From positions 1 to 10,308 of the forward strand of contig JAGAFM010000115.1 in the NCBI GenBank assembly GCA_017612655.1: a stretch of 10,308 nt of DNA. The letters run 5' to 3'. Source of the stretch: Clostridia bacterium (lineage in GTDB: Bacteria > Bacillota > Clostridia > Oscillospirales > CAG-272). The translations under genes were made by a program, and so were the position numbers. The notes under the pieces are model-generated. The model was not told the origin of the DNA. It did no database searches and saw nothing but the letters and a program-made list of their open reading frames with translations. This document shows, piece by piece, positions 1 through 5,691 of this stretch; the first letter of the stretch is position 1, and each line of letters begins with the position of its first letter.

Positions 1-98
1 CGTCATTCCTGATGAGAATAGAAATCTGACAGGGTGCTAAACCGGGAGAACGAAGCGAACGGGTGCTGCCAGCCCCTTGGTTTTTCTTCCGGGGAACG

Positions 99-1058
99 TT
101 ACCGTCCCAGAACGGCAGCCCCGATGATCCCGGCGTCGTTTCTCAACGTTGCGATGCGAATTTCGGTTTCCTTGACGTTGCCCCTGGTATAGGTTTCTTT
201 TTTGATTCTTTCTTTCAACGGAATCAGGAGATTGTCCTTCTCGTTGGAAATGCCTCCTCCGATCGACAGAATCTCCGGAGCGAAGATGTTGATGATCGAG
301 GCGATTCCGGAAGCCAGATAATCCAGGTACTCGTCCACCACTTCCTGAGCGGCAGCATCTCCCTCTCGGGCGGCTGCGAACGCTGTTCTGCCTGACACCT
401 TGGAAAGATCCCCGTCGACCATGTTCCACATACGGGACGCAGAACCGACGGCGGCGAGCTTTTCGCGCGTCATCCGGATCAAAGCGGTCGCGGAACTGTA
501 GGATTCCCAGCATCCTTTCCGGCCGCAGGAGCAGGGGACACCGTCTTTCTGAATAACGATATGGCCAAGTTCCGCTCCGGCGTGATTGAAACCGGAATAG
601 ACCTTGTTGTCTATGATAATACCGCCTCCGACACCGGTTCCGAGCGTGATCATGACGGAATTTGCACGTCCCTTTGCCGCTCCGCATACCGCTTCGCCCT
701 TCGCGGCCGCATTTGCGTCATTTTCGATCAGCACCTTTGAGATCCCGGTTCGCTTTGCGAGTTCTTCGCCGATCGGGAAATCATAAAACGGAAGGTTGTT
801 TGCATACTTGACAACGCCGGTATCGCTGTCGGCTGTTCCGGGAGTGGCAATCCCAATATAGGCGATATCAGAAGGGGAAAGGTTTTCTTCCTTGAGAAGA
901 GAGAGACACAGACCTGCCATGTCGTCCACGATGGCAGATGCATCGCGGTCGGCTCCGGTCGGGACGCTGTCCTTACGAATAATGGAATAGTCATGATCGA
1001 GATCTACGATTCCGGCCGCTATATTCGTTCCGCCGAGATCCACACCGATTGTTAACAT
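99..1058 (-). CDS. ROK-family sugar kinase (glucokinase-like)
   Basis: This is a 319-residue cytoplasmic sugar kinase of the ROK family, which phosphorylates glucose or a related hexose with ATP. Its length equals that of Bacillus GlcK-type glucokinases. Visible motifs are the N-terminal phosphate-binding loop DLGGTN (residues 7-12), the catalytic aspartate in IENDANAAAKGE (Asp114), the glycine-rich LGTGVGGG (139-146) and the ROK zinc site. The zinc site consists of GH at 165-166 followed by CSCGRKGC, giving His166, Cys176, Cys178 and Cys183. IGGGIS near 267-271 belongs to the second lobe. The ATG at 1056-1058 is preceded by a strong purine-rich site (GGAAGGAAGAGG). The gene is divergent from a LacI-type regulator, which suggests sugar-responsive control. 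The exact sugar cannot be read from sequence; glucose, N-acetylmannosamine or allose kinases share these motifs. I see no convincing terminator or gene in bases 1-98 beyond its stop codon. Confidence 0.93.
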   Translation of the reverse strand: MLTIGVDLGGTNIAAGIVDLDHDYSIIRKDSVPTGADRDASAIVDDMAGLCLSLLKEENLSPSDIAYIGIATPGTADSDTGVVKYANNLPFYDFPIGEELAKRTGISKVLIENDANAAAKGEAVCGAAKGRANSVMITLGTGVGGGIIIDNKVYSGFNHAGAELGHIVIQKDGVPCSCGRKGCWESYSSATALIRMTREKLAAVGSASRMWNMVDGDLSKVSGRTAFAAAREGDAAAQEVVDEYLDYLASGIASIINIFAPEILSIGGGISNEKDNLLIPLKERIKKETYTRGNVKETEIRIATLRNDAGIIGAAVLGR

Positions 1059-1105
1059 GCTAAAACCCTCTTCCTTCCTAATTAAAAACGAATCCAGATG
1101 AGTGA

Positions 1106-1134
1106 ATTATACAAGAAAAGGGGACGCTTGTCAA
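1106..1134 (-). promoter_or_regulatory. Promoter of the ROK kinase gene
   Basis: Read on the minus strand, TTGACA (1129-1134) and TATAAT (1106-1111) are separated by exactly 17 bases, a perfect match to the housekeeping sigma consensus. Transcription would start near 1099 and give a leader of about 40 nucleotides before the ATG at 1058. No operator-like sequence overlaps the core promoter; the nearest candidates are about 95 bases or more upstream. Confidence 0.88.
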
Positions 1135-1194
1135 TAGAGAAAAACTGTTTCTTCGGAAACCGGAATTCTTCCCGGAATGGGCATCGGGTGATCT

Positions 1195-1208
1195 GCATTC
1201 GGGAATGC
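1195..1208. repeat. Perfect 14-bp palindrome in the divergent intergenic region
   Basis: GCATTC and GAATGC are separated by GG, making a perfect inverted repeat midway between the two divergent promoters. The surroundings (1161-1226) carry four spaced CGGAAT or CGGGAAT units, at 1161, 1173, 1200 and 1221. It may be a binding site for a dimeric regulator. No transcript hairpin role is evident because it lies upstream of both promoters. Confidence 0.4.
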
Positions 1209-1227
1209 CTTGAAGGATCCCGGAATG

Positions 1228-1239
1228 TGATACGATACA
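1228..1239. promoter_or_regulatory. LacI-type operator-like site upstream of the regulator promoter
   Basis: TGATACGATACA has the TG-NNN-CG-NNN-CA layout with a central CG step that is usual for operators of LacI-family proteins. It ends 27 bases before the -35 box of the regulator gene. A related sequence (TGAAACGATACG) lies downstream of the same promoter, and both are followed by CT-rich then TTTTTGC sequence, so the two look like copies of one site. Binding by the adjacent LacI-like protein is inferred. Confidence 0.5.
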
Positions 1240-1266
1240 CTTTTTGCAAAAAAACACGGGAAAAAC

Positions 1267-1295
1267 TTGCAATACAATGAAAATGGTGCTATAAT
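1267..1295 (+). promoter_or_regulatory. Promoter of the LacI-like regulator and lipoprotein pair
   Basis: TTGCAA (1267-1272) and TATAAT (1290-1295) are 17 bases apart, one mismatch in total from the sigma-A consensus. Transcription would begin near 1302. That gives a leader of about 120 nucleotides before the ATG at 1426, and the leader begins with operator-like sequence. Confidence 0.83.
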
Positions 1296-1307
1296 CCGAA
1301 AGGGTAA

Positions 1308-1329
1308 CGTTTTACAATGAAACGATACG
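1308..1329. promoter_or_regulatory. Overlapping operator-like sites just after the transcription start
   Basis: Two candidate sites overlap here. CGTTTTACAATGAAACG (1308-1324) has 5-bp inverted arms, CGTTT and AAACG. TGAAACGATACG (1318-1329) matches the LacI-family TG-NNN-CG pattern and resembles the site at 1228-1239. The centres of the two TGA(A/T)ACGATAC copies are 90 bp apart on either side of the promoter, an arrangement compatible with repression by blocking or looping. This position suits autoregulation by the downstream LacI-like protein. Confidence 0.5.
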
Positions 1330-1425
1330 CTTTTTTGCGGCTGTTCCGCTTTCATTCTGAACAGGAAATAACAGAGAAAGGAAGCCAAGGCCTGCTCCGG
1401 CGGGTTATGGGAAGGTTTGTTTGCG

Positions 1426-2115
1426 ATGGCAACGATCGGTGACGTGGCAAAGCTGGCTGGCGTTTCTACCACCTTGGTTTCCAGATATCTGAATCAGGCG
1501 AAGGGAGTAGGCGCCGGTTCCAGAGACCGGATTGAGTCAGCCATCAAGGAACTGCATTATGTCCCCGATGAATCCGCTAGGCTTCTGGTCCGCAGAAGAA
1601 ACAGTTCTGCGCAGGAATCCGTGAATCAGATTCCGCTGTCCCCCTCCTTTACCATTGCGTTCGTTTATGAGGACGCGGATCCTCTTCTGATGTCTGCCTT
1701 GGCCCGTGGGATTAAGGAAATGATTCTCTCTGATGATACTTATTCCGACTATCACCTCGTGGCTGCTCCGATTCTGTCCGGGAAGTATCAGGAAGCGGAT
1801 GAACAAAAGACGCTGACCTTTCTCGGCGGTACTGCCCACGCGGTGATTGCCGTTGGGGATTCCCCTCTGTTTGCGGTTCAGCTTCAGGGATTGGCCGTTC
1901 CGGTGATTCTCGTTTCCCCGGAACGGGGAGCAGGCTCATTGCGGCGAGACGACCCCGGCTTCCCGGATGAGCTCCGGAAAGTGAAAGAGCTTGGGAAGGA
2001 TCTTCTTGTCAGAGTATCGTCAAAAATGCAAAAGTCGGAAAAAACGGTTTCCGCAGCTGCTGTTCCGTGGCTTCTTACGCTTGAGGACGATTCCGGGAAG
2101 GAGACAATCCGCTGA
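1426..2115 (+). CDS. Short LacI-family regulator lacking one sensor lobe
   Basis: This encodes a 229-residue DNA-binding protein of the LacI/GalR family. Residues 3-23 (IGDVAKLAGVSTTLVSRYLN) are a typical LacI helix-turn-helix, and SARLLVRR near 50-57 sits where the hinge helix should be. Residues 73-165 resemble the N-terminal lobe of the sugar-binding domain (TIAFVYED, AVIAVGDS, VPVILVS). Family members are usually about 330-340 residues. Here the chain passes from the end of that lobe directly to a segment (about 185-222, ELRKVKELGKDLLVRV then VPWLLTLEDDS) resembling the usual C-terminal helix and strand, so the second lobe seems to be absent. I prefer ATG 1426 over TTG 1417 because GGGAAGG at 1409-1415 is correctly spaced only for the former. 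The stop codon overlaps the ATG of the lipoprotein gene by one base. Its ligand is unknown; the divergent sugar kinase suggests a carbohydrate. Confidence 0.85.
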   Translation: MATIGDVAKLAGVSTTLVSRYLNQAKGVGAGSRDRIESAIKELHYVPDESARLLVRRRNSSAQESVNQIPLSPSFTIAFVYEDADPLLMSALARGIKEMILSDDTYSDYHLVAAPILSGKYQEADEQKTLTFLGGTAHAVIAVGDSPLFAVQLQGLAVPVILVSPERGAGSLRRDDPGFPDELRKVKELGKDLLVRVSSKMQKSEKTVSAAAVPWLLTLEDDSGKETIR

Positions 2116-2642
2116 TGCTCAGAAACGGGAGAAAGAGGGGACTGTCTCTCATTGCCCTCTGCGCGATTCTTCTGCTCTTCTCGTGTTCCGGGATGAACAA
2201 AATCCCCGATTATTCCGGCTTTGAAGAGTATGCCTCCCTGTTTTCCGGGGAAGACGATGAACTGGACCGGGAAATTAAAAACGCAATGATTGATCATATC
2301 CGCGCCTACAATGAAGGAAATTTCGAAAAATACGTTTCGATCTTCGACATGGATTCCGAAGACAGGGAGTTCAATCTGAATACCTTTCAAACGCTTTCTC
2401 AGCGTTACATTCTGTCTTTTCAACTTCTGTCAATTGATACGGCTACAATCAACGAAGAAAACGGCCAGGCGGGGATGGTTCTGGAGGCTCAGGCTGTAGA
2501 ACGGGAGACAAACGAGACGCTTTATCATACCAGATATCAGGTGATTTATACTCTCGTCAAGAGAGACGGAGTCTGGATCGTTGCCGAACAGCAGAAAGGG
2601 GAGGAGACAGAGGTTTCCGCCTCGGAATCCGTCGATGGATAG
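2115..2642 (+). CDS. Small lipoprotein with NTF2-like domain
   Basis: This is a 175-residue predicted membrane-anchored lipoprotein of unknown function. A positively charged start (MLRNGRKRG) is followed by a hydrophobic stretch (about residues 10-23) and a lipobox, LFSC, with the modified cysteine at 24. The exported part begins with an acidic segment. Its pattern (AMIDHIRAYNEGNFEKYVSIFD, then a C-terminal TLVKRDGVWIV strand) is characteristic of NTF2-like or SnoaL-type small alpha+beta barrels, which is a fold-level inference. The ATG overlaps the upstream TGA by one base (TGATG), and AAGGAG at 2098-2103 lies inside the regulator's coding end, so translation is probably coupled to the LacI-like gene. 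It ends at a strong terminator. The acidic, serine-rich tail is short. Confidence 0.82.
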   Translation: MLRNGRKRGLSLIALCAILLLFSCSGMNKIPDYSGFEEYASLFSGEDDELDREIKNAMIDHIRAYNEGNFEKYVSIFDMDSEDREFNLNTFQTLSQRYILSFQLLSIDTATINEENGQAGMVLEAQAVERETNETLYHTRYQVIYTLVKRDGVWIVAEQQKGEETEVSASESVDG

Positions 2643-2677
2643 AAAAAACGGTATCCAATACGGATACCGTCTTTTTT
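2643..2677. terminator. Bidirectional intrinsic terminator
   Basis: A perfect 9-bp stem, ACGGTATCC (2648-2656) with GGATACCGT (2662-2670), encloses a 5-base loop. It has six T after the stem on the plus strand (2672-2677) and six A before it (2643-2648), which read as a U-tract on the minus strand. It therefore stops both the lipoprotein transcript and the tRNA transcript coming from the other side. Confidence 0.92.
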
Positions 2678-2678
2678 A

Positions 2679-2751
2679 AGCGGAATACGGGACTCGAACC
2701 CGCCACCTCAACCTTGGGAAGGTCGCGCTCTACCGGATGAGCTAATTCCGC
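2679..2751 (-). tRNA. tRNA-Gly (anticodon CCC)
   Basis: The complete 73-base cloverleaf has acceptor GCGGAAT pairing with ATTCCGC, D-arm GCTC/GAGC with the GG pair in its loop, anticodon stem CGACC/GGTTG with loop TTCCCAA, and T-arm loop TTCGAGT. The anticodon CCC occupies 2716-2718 on the plus strand. The discriminator base is U, normal for glycine tRNAs. No CCA end is encoded, so a CCA-adding enzyme must finish it. It is the downstream member of a two-tRNA transcript and is followed directly by the shared terminator. Confidence 0.95.
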
Positions 2752-2761
2752 GGGGAACAAA

Positions 2762-2834
2762 AGCGGATTACGGGGCTCGAACCCGCCACCTCGACCTTGG
2801 CAAGGTCGCGCTCTACCAAATGAGCTAAATCCGC
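2762..2834 (-). tRNA. tRNA-Gly (anticodon GCC)
   Basis: The complete 73-base cloverleaf has acceptor GCGGATT/AATCCGC, D-arm GCTC/GAGC, anticodon stem CGACC/GGTCG with loop TTGCCAA, T-loop TTCGAGC and U discriminator. The anticodon GCC is at 2799-2801. The body is nearly identical to the CCC copy 10 bases away, which suggests tandem duplication followed by an anticodon change. No CCA is encoded. This copy is first in the transcript, starting about 10 bases after the predicted start site. Confidence 0.95.
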
Positions 2835-2850
2835 TCGAAACAGCCTGCCT

Positions 2851-2879
2851 ATTATAACACTGAAAAACCTGATTGTCAA
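2851..2879 (-). promoter_or_regulatory. Promoter of the tRNA-Gly pair
   Basis: On the minus strand TTGACA (2874-2879) and TATAAT (2851-2856) are 17 bases apart, an exact consensus promoter as expected for stable RNA genes. The predicted start is near 2844, leaving only a short 5' extension for RNase P to remove. Confidence 0.9.
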
Positions 2880-3038
2880 GCGTTATTTTCCGGGAAAGCA
2901 ATCGCTGCGGGGAAAAGCGGGCGCGGAAAGGCTGCACCTTTCATGTTCTCCGTCATCCAAAACAGGAAAGCACCCGCGAACTGTTCGGTCATTCATGGCA
3001 GACTGGTTCACCACGAGTTTTTTAGGGGGTAAACTGCA

Positions 3039-3599
3039 GTGAAAAGGAGACCTTCGTCCCGAAACAAACAGTCCTCTCTTTGTGGGGTTCTTTTGGTATT
3101 CCTCCTGATCTCCCTGATCGGCTGCGCTTCCGATCAGGAACCCGGGTCGGATGTGCTTCGGGGCAGTTCTGCCGAGGTTCGGAACGCCGTCGTTCAGGAA
3201 GGGTACTATGATGCAGAATCCTTTGTGGAATCTTCGGATCCGAACGCGATTTTCTCGCTGATGTTCAGCTACGGAATCAGCGAGCAGGAGCACCTGGACG
3301 CCATTCTGGATTATGCGCTGTCAACGATTCCGAACGATTCCGAACCGTTCTATTTCGCATACCTTCGCGTCAAAGAAGGGACGGAGGAGCGTGTTCTGGA
3401 AGAAATCTCTGATACTCTCAAGACAGCCTATCCGTCCTATGTGATTTCTCAGATGGAACATTACGGTTCTCCTGACTCCGTAGGGATTGCCAAGGAATTC
3501 GTCTTTCGTCAGTACAAAAACGGCATTCTTTTGTTTACCGCCATGCCTTCGGACCGCGATTTAATTGCGGGGCTGGCGGAGGGGTCTGTGTCTCCCTAG
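3039..3599 (+). CDS. Small lipoprotein, DUF4358-like
   Basis: This is a 186-residue predicted lipoprotein of unknown function. A basic N-terminus (MKRRPSSRNKQ) precedes a hydrophobic stretch (about 14-27) and a lipobox, LIGC, with cysteine at 29. The exported domain pattern is a helix after a YGISEQEHLDAILDYAL-type segment, a strand (FYFAYLRVKEG), a helix (VLEEISDTLKTAY), then a strand (GILLFTAMPS) at the end. This resembles DUF4358 lipoproteins common in Clostridia, though I assign that family only tentatively. The GTG start is supported by AGGGGGT at 3024-3030, eight bases upstream. No clear promoter was seen in 2880-3038 and no terminator before the lysine promoter at 3666. It is not obviously linked in function to its neighbours. 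Confidence 0.78.
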   Translation: MKRRPSSRNKQSSLCGVLLVFLLISLIGCASDQEPGSDVLRGSSAEVRNAVVQEGYYDAESFVESSDPNAIFSLMFSYGISEQEHLDAILDYALSTIPNDSEPFYFAYLRVKEGTEERVLEEISDTLKTAYPSYVISQMEHYGSPDSVGIAKEFVFRQYKNGILLFTAMPSDRDLIAGLAEGSVSP

Positions 3600-3665
3600 C
3601 AGTTTCTCCAGACGTGACTCTTTTGGCTGATTGATGGCGAGAATCGGGTTTCTCTTCCGAAACAC

Positions 3666-3694
3666 TTGACACGGATTCGCGAACGTGCTATACT
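3666..3694 (+). promoter_or_regulatory. Promoter of the lysine operon
   Basis: TTGACA (3666-3671) and TATACT (3689-3694) lie 17 bases apart. Transcription would start near 3701, just before the first strand of the riboswitch P1 helix, which is where a riboswitch promoter should be. Confidence 0.9.
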
Positions 3695-3704
3695 CTAGGA
3701 ACAA

Positions 3705-3888
3705 GATGATAGAGGCGCGGTGCATCATCAGTATCATGCGGTGTGCGGGTTTTGCGGACCTTTGCCGTACGAGAAAGGGGTCACTGCCGAATGCGTCCCG
3801 GGGCACCGGGGTGTGTGGTTCTTTCAATAACATTGACTGAACTGTCGTCTTTCGGACTCGAATCCGGAAAACGGAGAGCTATCGAATC
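3705..3888 (+). promoter_or_regulatory. Lysine riboswitch (L-box) aptamer
   Basis: The leader of the dap operon carries the conserved L-box blocks in order: GATAGAGGCGCGG at 3708-3720, AGTA at 3730-3733, GAGAAAGGGG at 3771-3780, TGCCGAATG at 3785-3793 and GGAGAGCTATC at 3873-3883. P1 forms between GATAG (3708-3712) and CTATC (3879-3883), with possible extension to GAT/ATC at 3705-3707 and 3886-3888. The variable arm between the last two blocks contains long hairpins. L-box RNAs bind L-lysine and in Bacillota usually stop transcription when lysine is plentiful. The four genes downstream all make lysine, which fits. Boundaries are approximate. Confidence 0.95.
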
Positions 3889-3929
3889 ACGCAGGTTGTT
3901 CGGCTTTTTGCCGGCTCCATGTCTGTTTG

Positions 3930-3960
3930 ACAGCTCTTGAAATGAGCTGTTTTCTTTTTT
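3930..3960 (+). terminator. Riboswitch-controlled attenuator terminator
   Basis: A 7-bp stem, ACAGCTC (3930-3936) with GAGCTGT (3944-3950), and a 7-base loop are followed by a T-rich run (3951-3960). Its 5' arm and flank (3929-3938) can alternatively pair with the 3' side of riboswitch P1 (3874-3883) over 9 of 10 positions, one of them a G-U pair. Lysine binding stabilises P1 and so frees the arm to form this terminator; without lysine the alternative pairing would permit readthrough into dapA. Confidence 0.9.
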
Positions 3961-3999
3961 GAAATTCCGATTCACAAATAAAATGAGCGAGGAGTAGCT

Positions 4000-4893
4000 A
4001 TGAGGACAACACACATTTTTGAAGGAGCCGCAACCGCCTTGATTACTCCGTTTTCCAACGGAGGAGTGGATTATGATTCTTTCGGGAAACTGATCGATTG
4101 GCAGATCGAGGCCGGAACAGACGGCCTTGTCATCGCGGGGACAACGGGGGAAGGTTCCACTTTGTCCGACGAGGAGCATCGGAAAGTTCTGGCATTTGCT
4201 TCCGCCCGGGCAGCCGGACGCGTCCCGATGATCGCCGGTACCGGCTCCAACGATACCGCTTACGCCGTGGATCTGACGAAGTATGCCTGCGAACTCGGGT
4301 ACGATGCGATGCTGGTGGTTACTCCGTATTACAACAAAGCAACGCAGGCAGGCCTCATCAAGATGTACGAGGTGATTGCCGATGCAAGCACAAAGCCCCT
4401 TATCCTGTATAATGTTCCATCCAGGACCGGTGTGAATATTGAGCCGCAGACCTATCTGGCCCTCGCCGATCACCCGATGATTGCGGCAATCAAAGAGGCA
4501 AACGGAAACATTTCCAAAATCGCCGAAACCGCCTCGCTGGTCGGCGACAAACTGGATCTTTATTCCGGAAACGATGATCAGATTGTTCCGATTTTGTCCC
4601 TCGGAGGGATTGGTGTAATTTCCGTCCTGTCAAATCTGATCCCGGCGGAAACATCTGAGATTTGCAGACGCTTCAAGTCGGGCGACGTCAAAGGGAGCGC
4701 GGCCCTTCAGCTGCGGTATCTCCCGCTGATTAACGCGCTGTTTTCAGAAGTCAACCCGATTCCCGTGAAAGCAGCGATGGAGGCAATGGGGAAGTGCGGG
4801 GGAGAAATTCGCCTGCCCCTTACCCCGATGGAGGCCGGACACAGAGAGAAACTGCTGGCACGCATGAAAGAAGCGGGGATTTCACTGGTCTGA
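4000..4893 (+). CDS. dapA: 4-hydroxy-tetrahydrodipicolinate synthase
   Basis: This is the first enzyme dedicated to diaminopimelate and lysine synthesis. It condenses pyruvate with L-aspartate-4-semialdehyde in the cytoplasm. The 297-residue length is normal for this TIM-barrel aldolase, usually a tetramer. Visible motifs are GTTGEGSTL (47-55) with the pyruvate-binding threonines 48-49, Tyr137 in LYNVPSRTG with Arg142, and the Schiff-base lysine Lys165 in AAIKEANGN. PYYNK near 109-113 holds the family tyrosine-asparagine segment. The ATG is preceded by AGGAG (3990-3994) with a short 5-base spacing. It is the first gene after the lysine riboswitch and lies 18 bases from dapB. No fault is visible. 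Confidence 0.97.
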   Translation: MRTTHIFEGAATALITPFSNGGVDYDSFGKLIDWQIEAGTDGLVIAGTTGEGSTLSDEEHRKVLAFASARAAGRVPMIAGTGSNDTAYAVDLTKYACELGYDAMLVVTPYYNKATQAGLIKMYEVIADASTKPLILYNVPSRTGVNIEPQTYLALADHPMIAAIKEANGNISKIAETASLVGDKLDLYSGNDDQIVPILSLGGIGVISVLSNLIPAETSEICRRFKSGDVKGSAALQLRYLPLINALFSEVNPIPVKAAMEAMGKCGGEIRLPLTPMEAGHREKLLARMKEAGISLV

Positions 4894-4911
4894 ACAGAAA
4901 GGAGAAGTCTG

Positions 4912-5691
4912 ATGCAAGTCATCGTTCACGGCGCTGCCGGTCATATGGGAACCCAGGTCATCTCCGCATTGGAACGGAAAGGTCATGCGATTGCGGCGCT
5001 CGTCGACAAGTCTTATGAAACGGCTATGCCGGGTGTCTCGTATCCCTGTTACCCGTCTATGCAAACCTGTGATCAGAAGGCGGACTGCGTGATCGATTTT
5101 TCTCATCATTCCGCGACCTCCAGGCTCCTTCAGTGGACGGTTGGCCATGGGGTTCCCGTCATGATCGCGACAACCGGTCATACCGAAGAGGAACGGGAAG
5201 AGATTGTCAGCGCCTCCTGTTCCGTCCCGGTCTTTCTGGCGGCGAACATGTCCCTGGGTGTTGCAGTGCTCACCTCTCTGGTCCGGAAGGCGGTTCGACT
5301 TTTTCCGGACGCTGATATCGAGATTGTGGAAACGCACCATAACAGAAAGCTGGACGCCCCTAGCGGGACTGCGCTGGCTTTGGCGGAAGCGATCCGAAAA
5401 GAGAGAACGGAAGTGGTTCTTGTTTGCGGGAGAAGCGGACACCAGAAACGGGACAAGAATGAAATCGGAATCCATTCGATTCGTATGGGCAATATTGTCG
5501 GAATTCACGAGATTCACATCACAACGGCAAACGAGATGCTGACACTCAAACACGAAGCATTCAGCCGGGAAGTGTTTGCAGACGGCGCAGTATTAGCGGC
5601 GGAGTTTCTTTGCGGAAAGAACAAGGGACTGTATACCATGGAGGATTTCGTTCAGATCGGGGAACCGTCAAAACAGGGAGAGAGAAAATGA
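4912..5691 (+). CDS. dapB: 4-hydroxy-tetrahydrodipicolinate reductase
   Basis: This enzyme reduces the DapA product to tetrahydrodipicolinate with NAD(P)H, in the cytoplasm. The 259 residues match the usual family length. The N-terminal Rossmann fold starts with VHGAAGHMG (5-13), and CVIDFSHH near 58-65 is the conserved VIDFS strand. The substrate segment ETHHNRKLDAPSGTAL (about 139-154) contains the catalytic histidine pair, lysine and the DAPSGTA loop. Its translation start is backed by AAAGGAG (4898-4904) seven bases upstream. The stop overlaps the ddh start by four bases (ATGA), so the two are translationally coupled. The C-terminal sequence GLYTMEDF is also usual for the family. Confidence 0.97.
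   Translation: MQVIVHGAAGHMGTQVISALERKGHAIAALVDKSYETAMPGVSYPCYPSMQTCDQKADCVIDFSHHSATSRLLQWTVGHGVPVMIATTGHTEEEREEIVSASCSVPVFLAANMSLGVAVLTSLVRKAVRLFPDADIEIVETHHNRKLDAPSGTALALAEAIRKERTEVVLVCGRSGHQKRDKNEIGIHSIRMGNIVGIHEIHITTANEMLTLKHEAFSREVFADGAVLAAEFLCGKNKGLYTMEDFVQIGEPSKQGERK

Noticed and set aside
1..98. Possible terminator for the ROK kinase gene formed by CCCCGG and CC-AA-GGGG on the minus strand.
   Set aside because: The stem has a bulge and there is no U-tract after it; the window ends before more context is available.
2557..2937. A 126-codon minus-strand frame covering the tRNA genes.
   Set aside because: It crosses two complete tRNA genes, a promoter and a terminator, so it cannot be a real protein gene.
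3743..3940. A 65-codon frame inside the dap operon leader that could be read as a leader peptide.
   Set aside because: It lies within the lysine riboswitch, covers its conserved blocks and terminator arm, and contains no run of lysine codons.
3781..4473. A 230-codon minus-strand frame across the riboswitch and the start of dapA.
   Set aside because: It is antisense to dapA and the riboswitch and shows no family motif; it results from codon bias on the opposite strand.
5610..5687. N-terminal extension of 26 residues for meso-diaminopimelate dehydrogenase.
   Set aside because: The extension lies fully inside dapB, has no family similarity, and the ATG at 5688 has a proper ribosome binding site.
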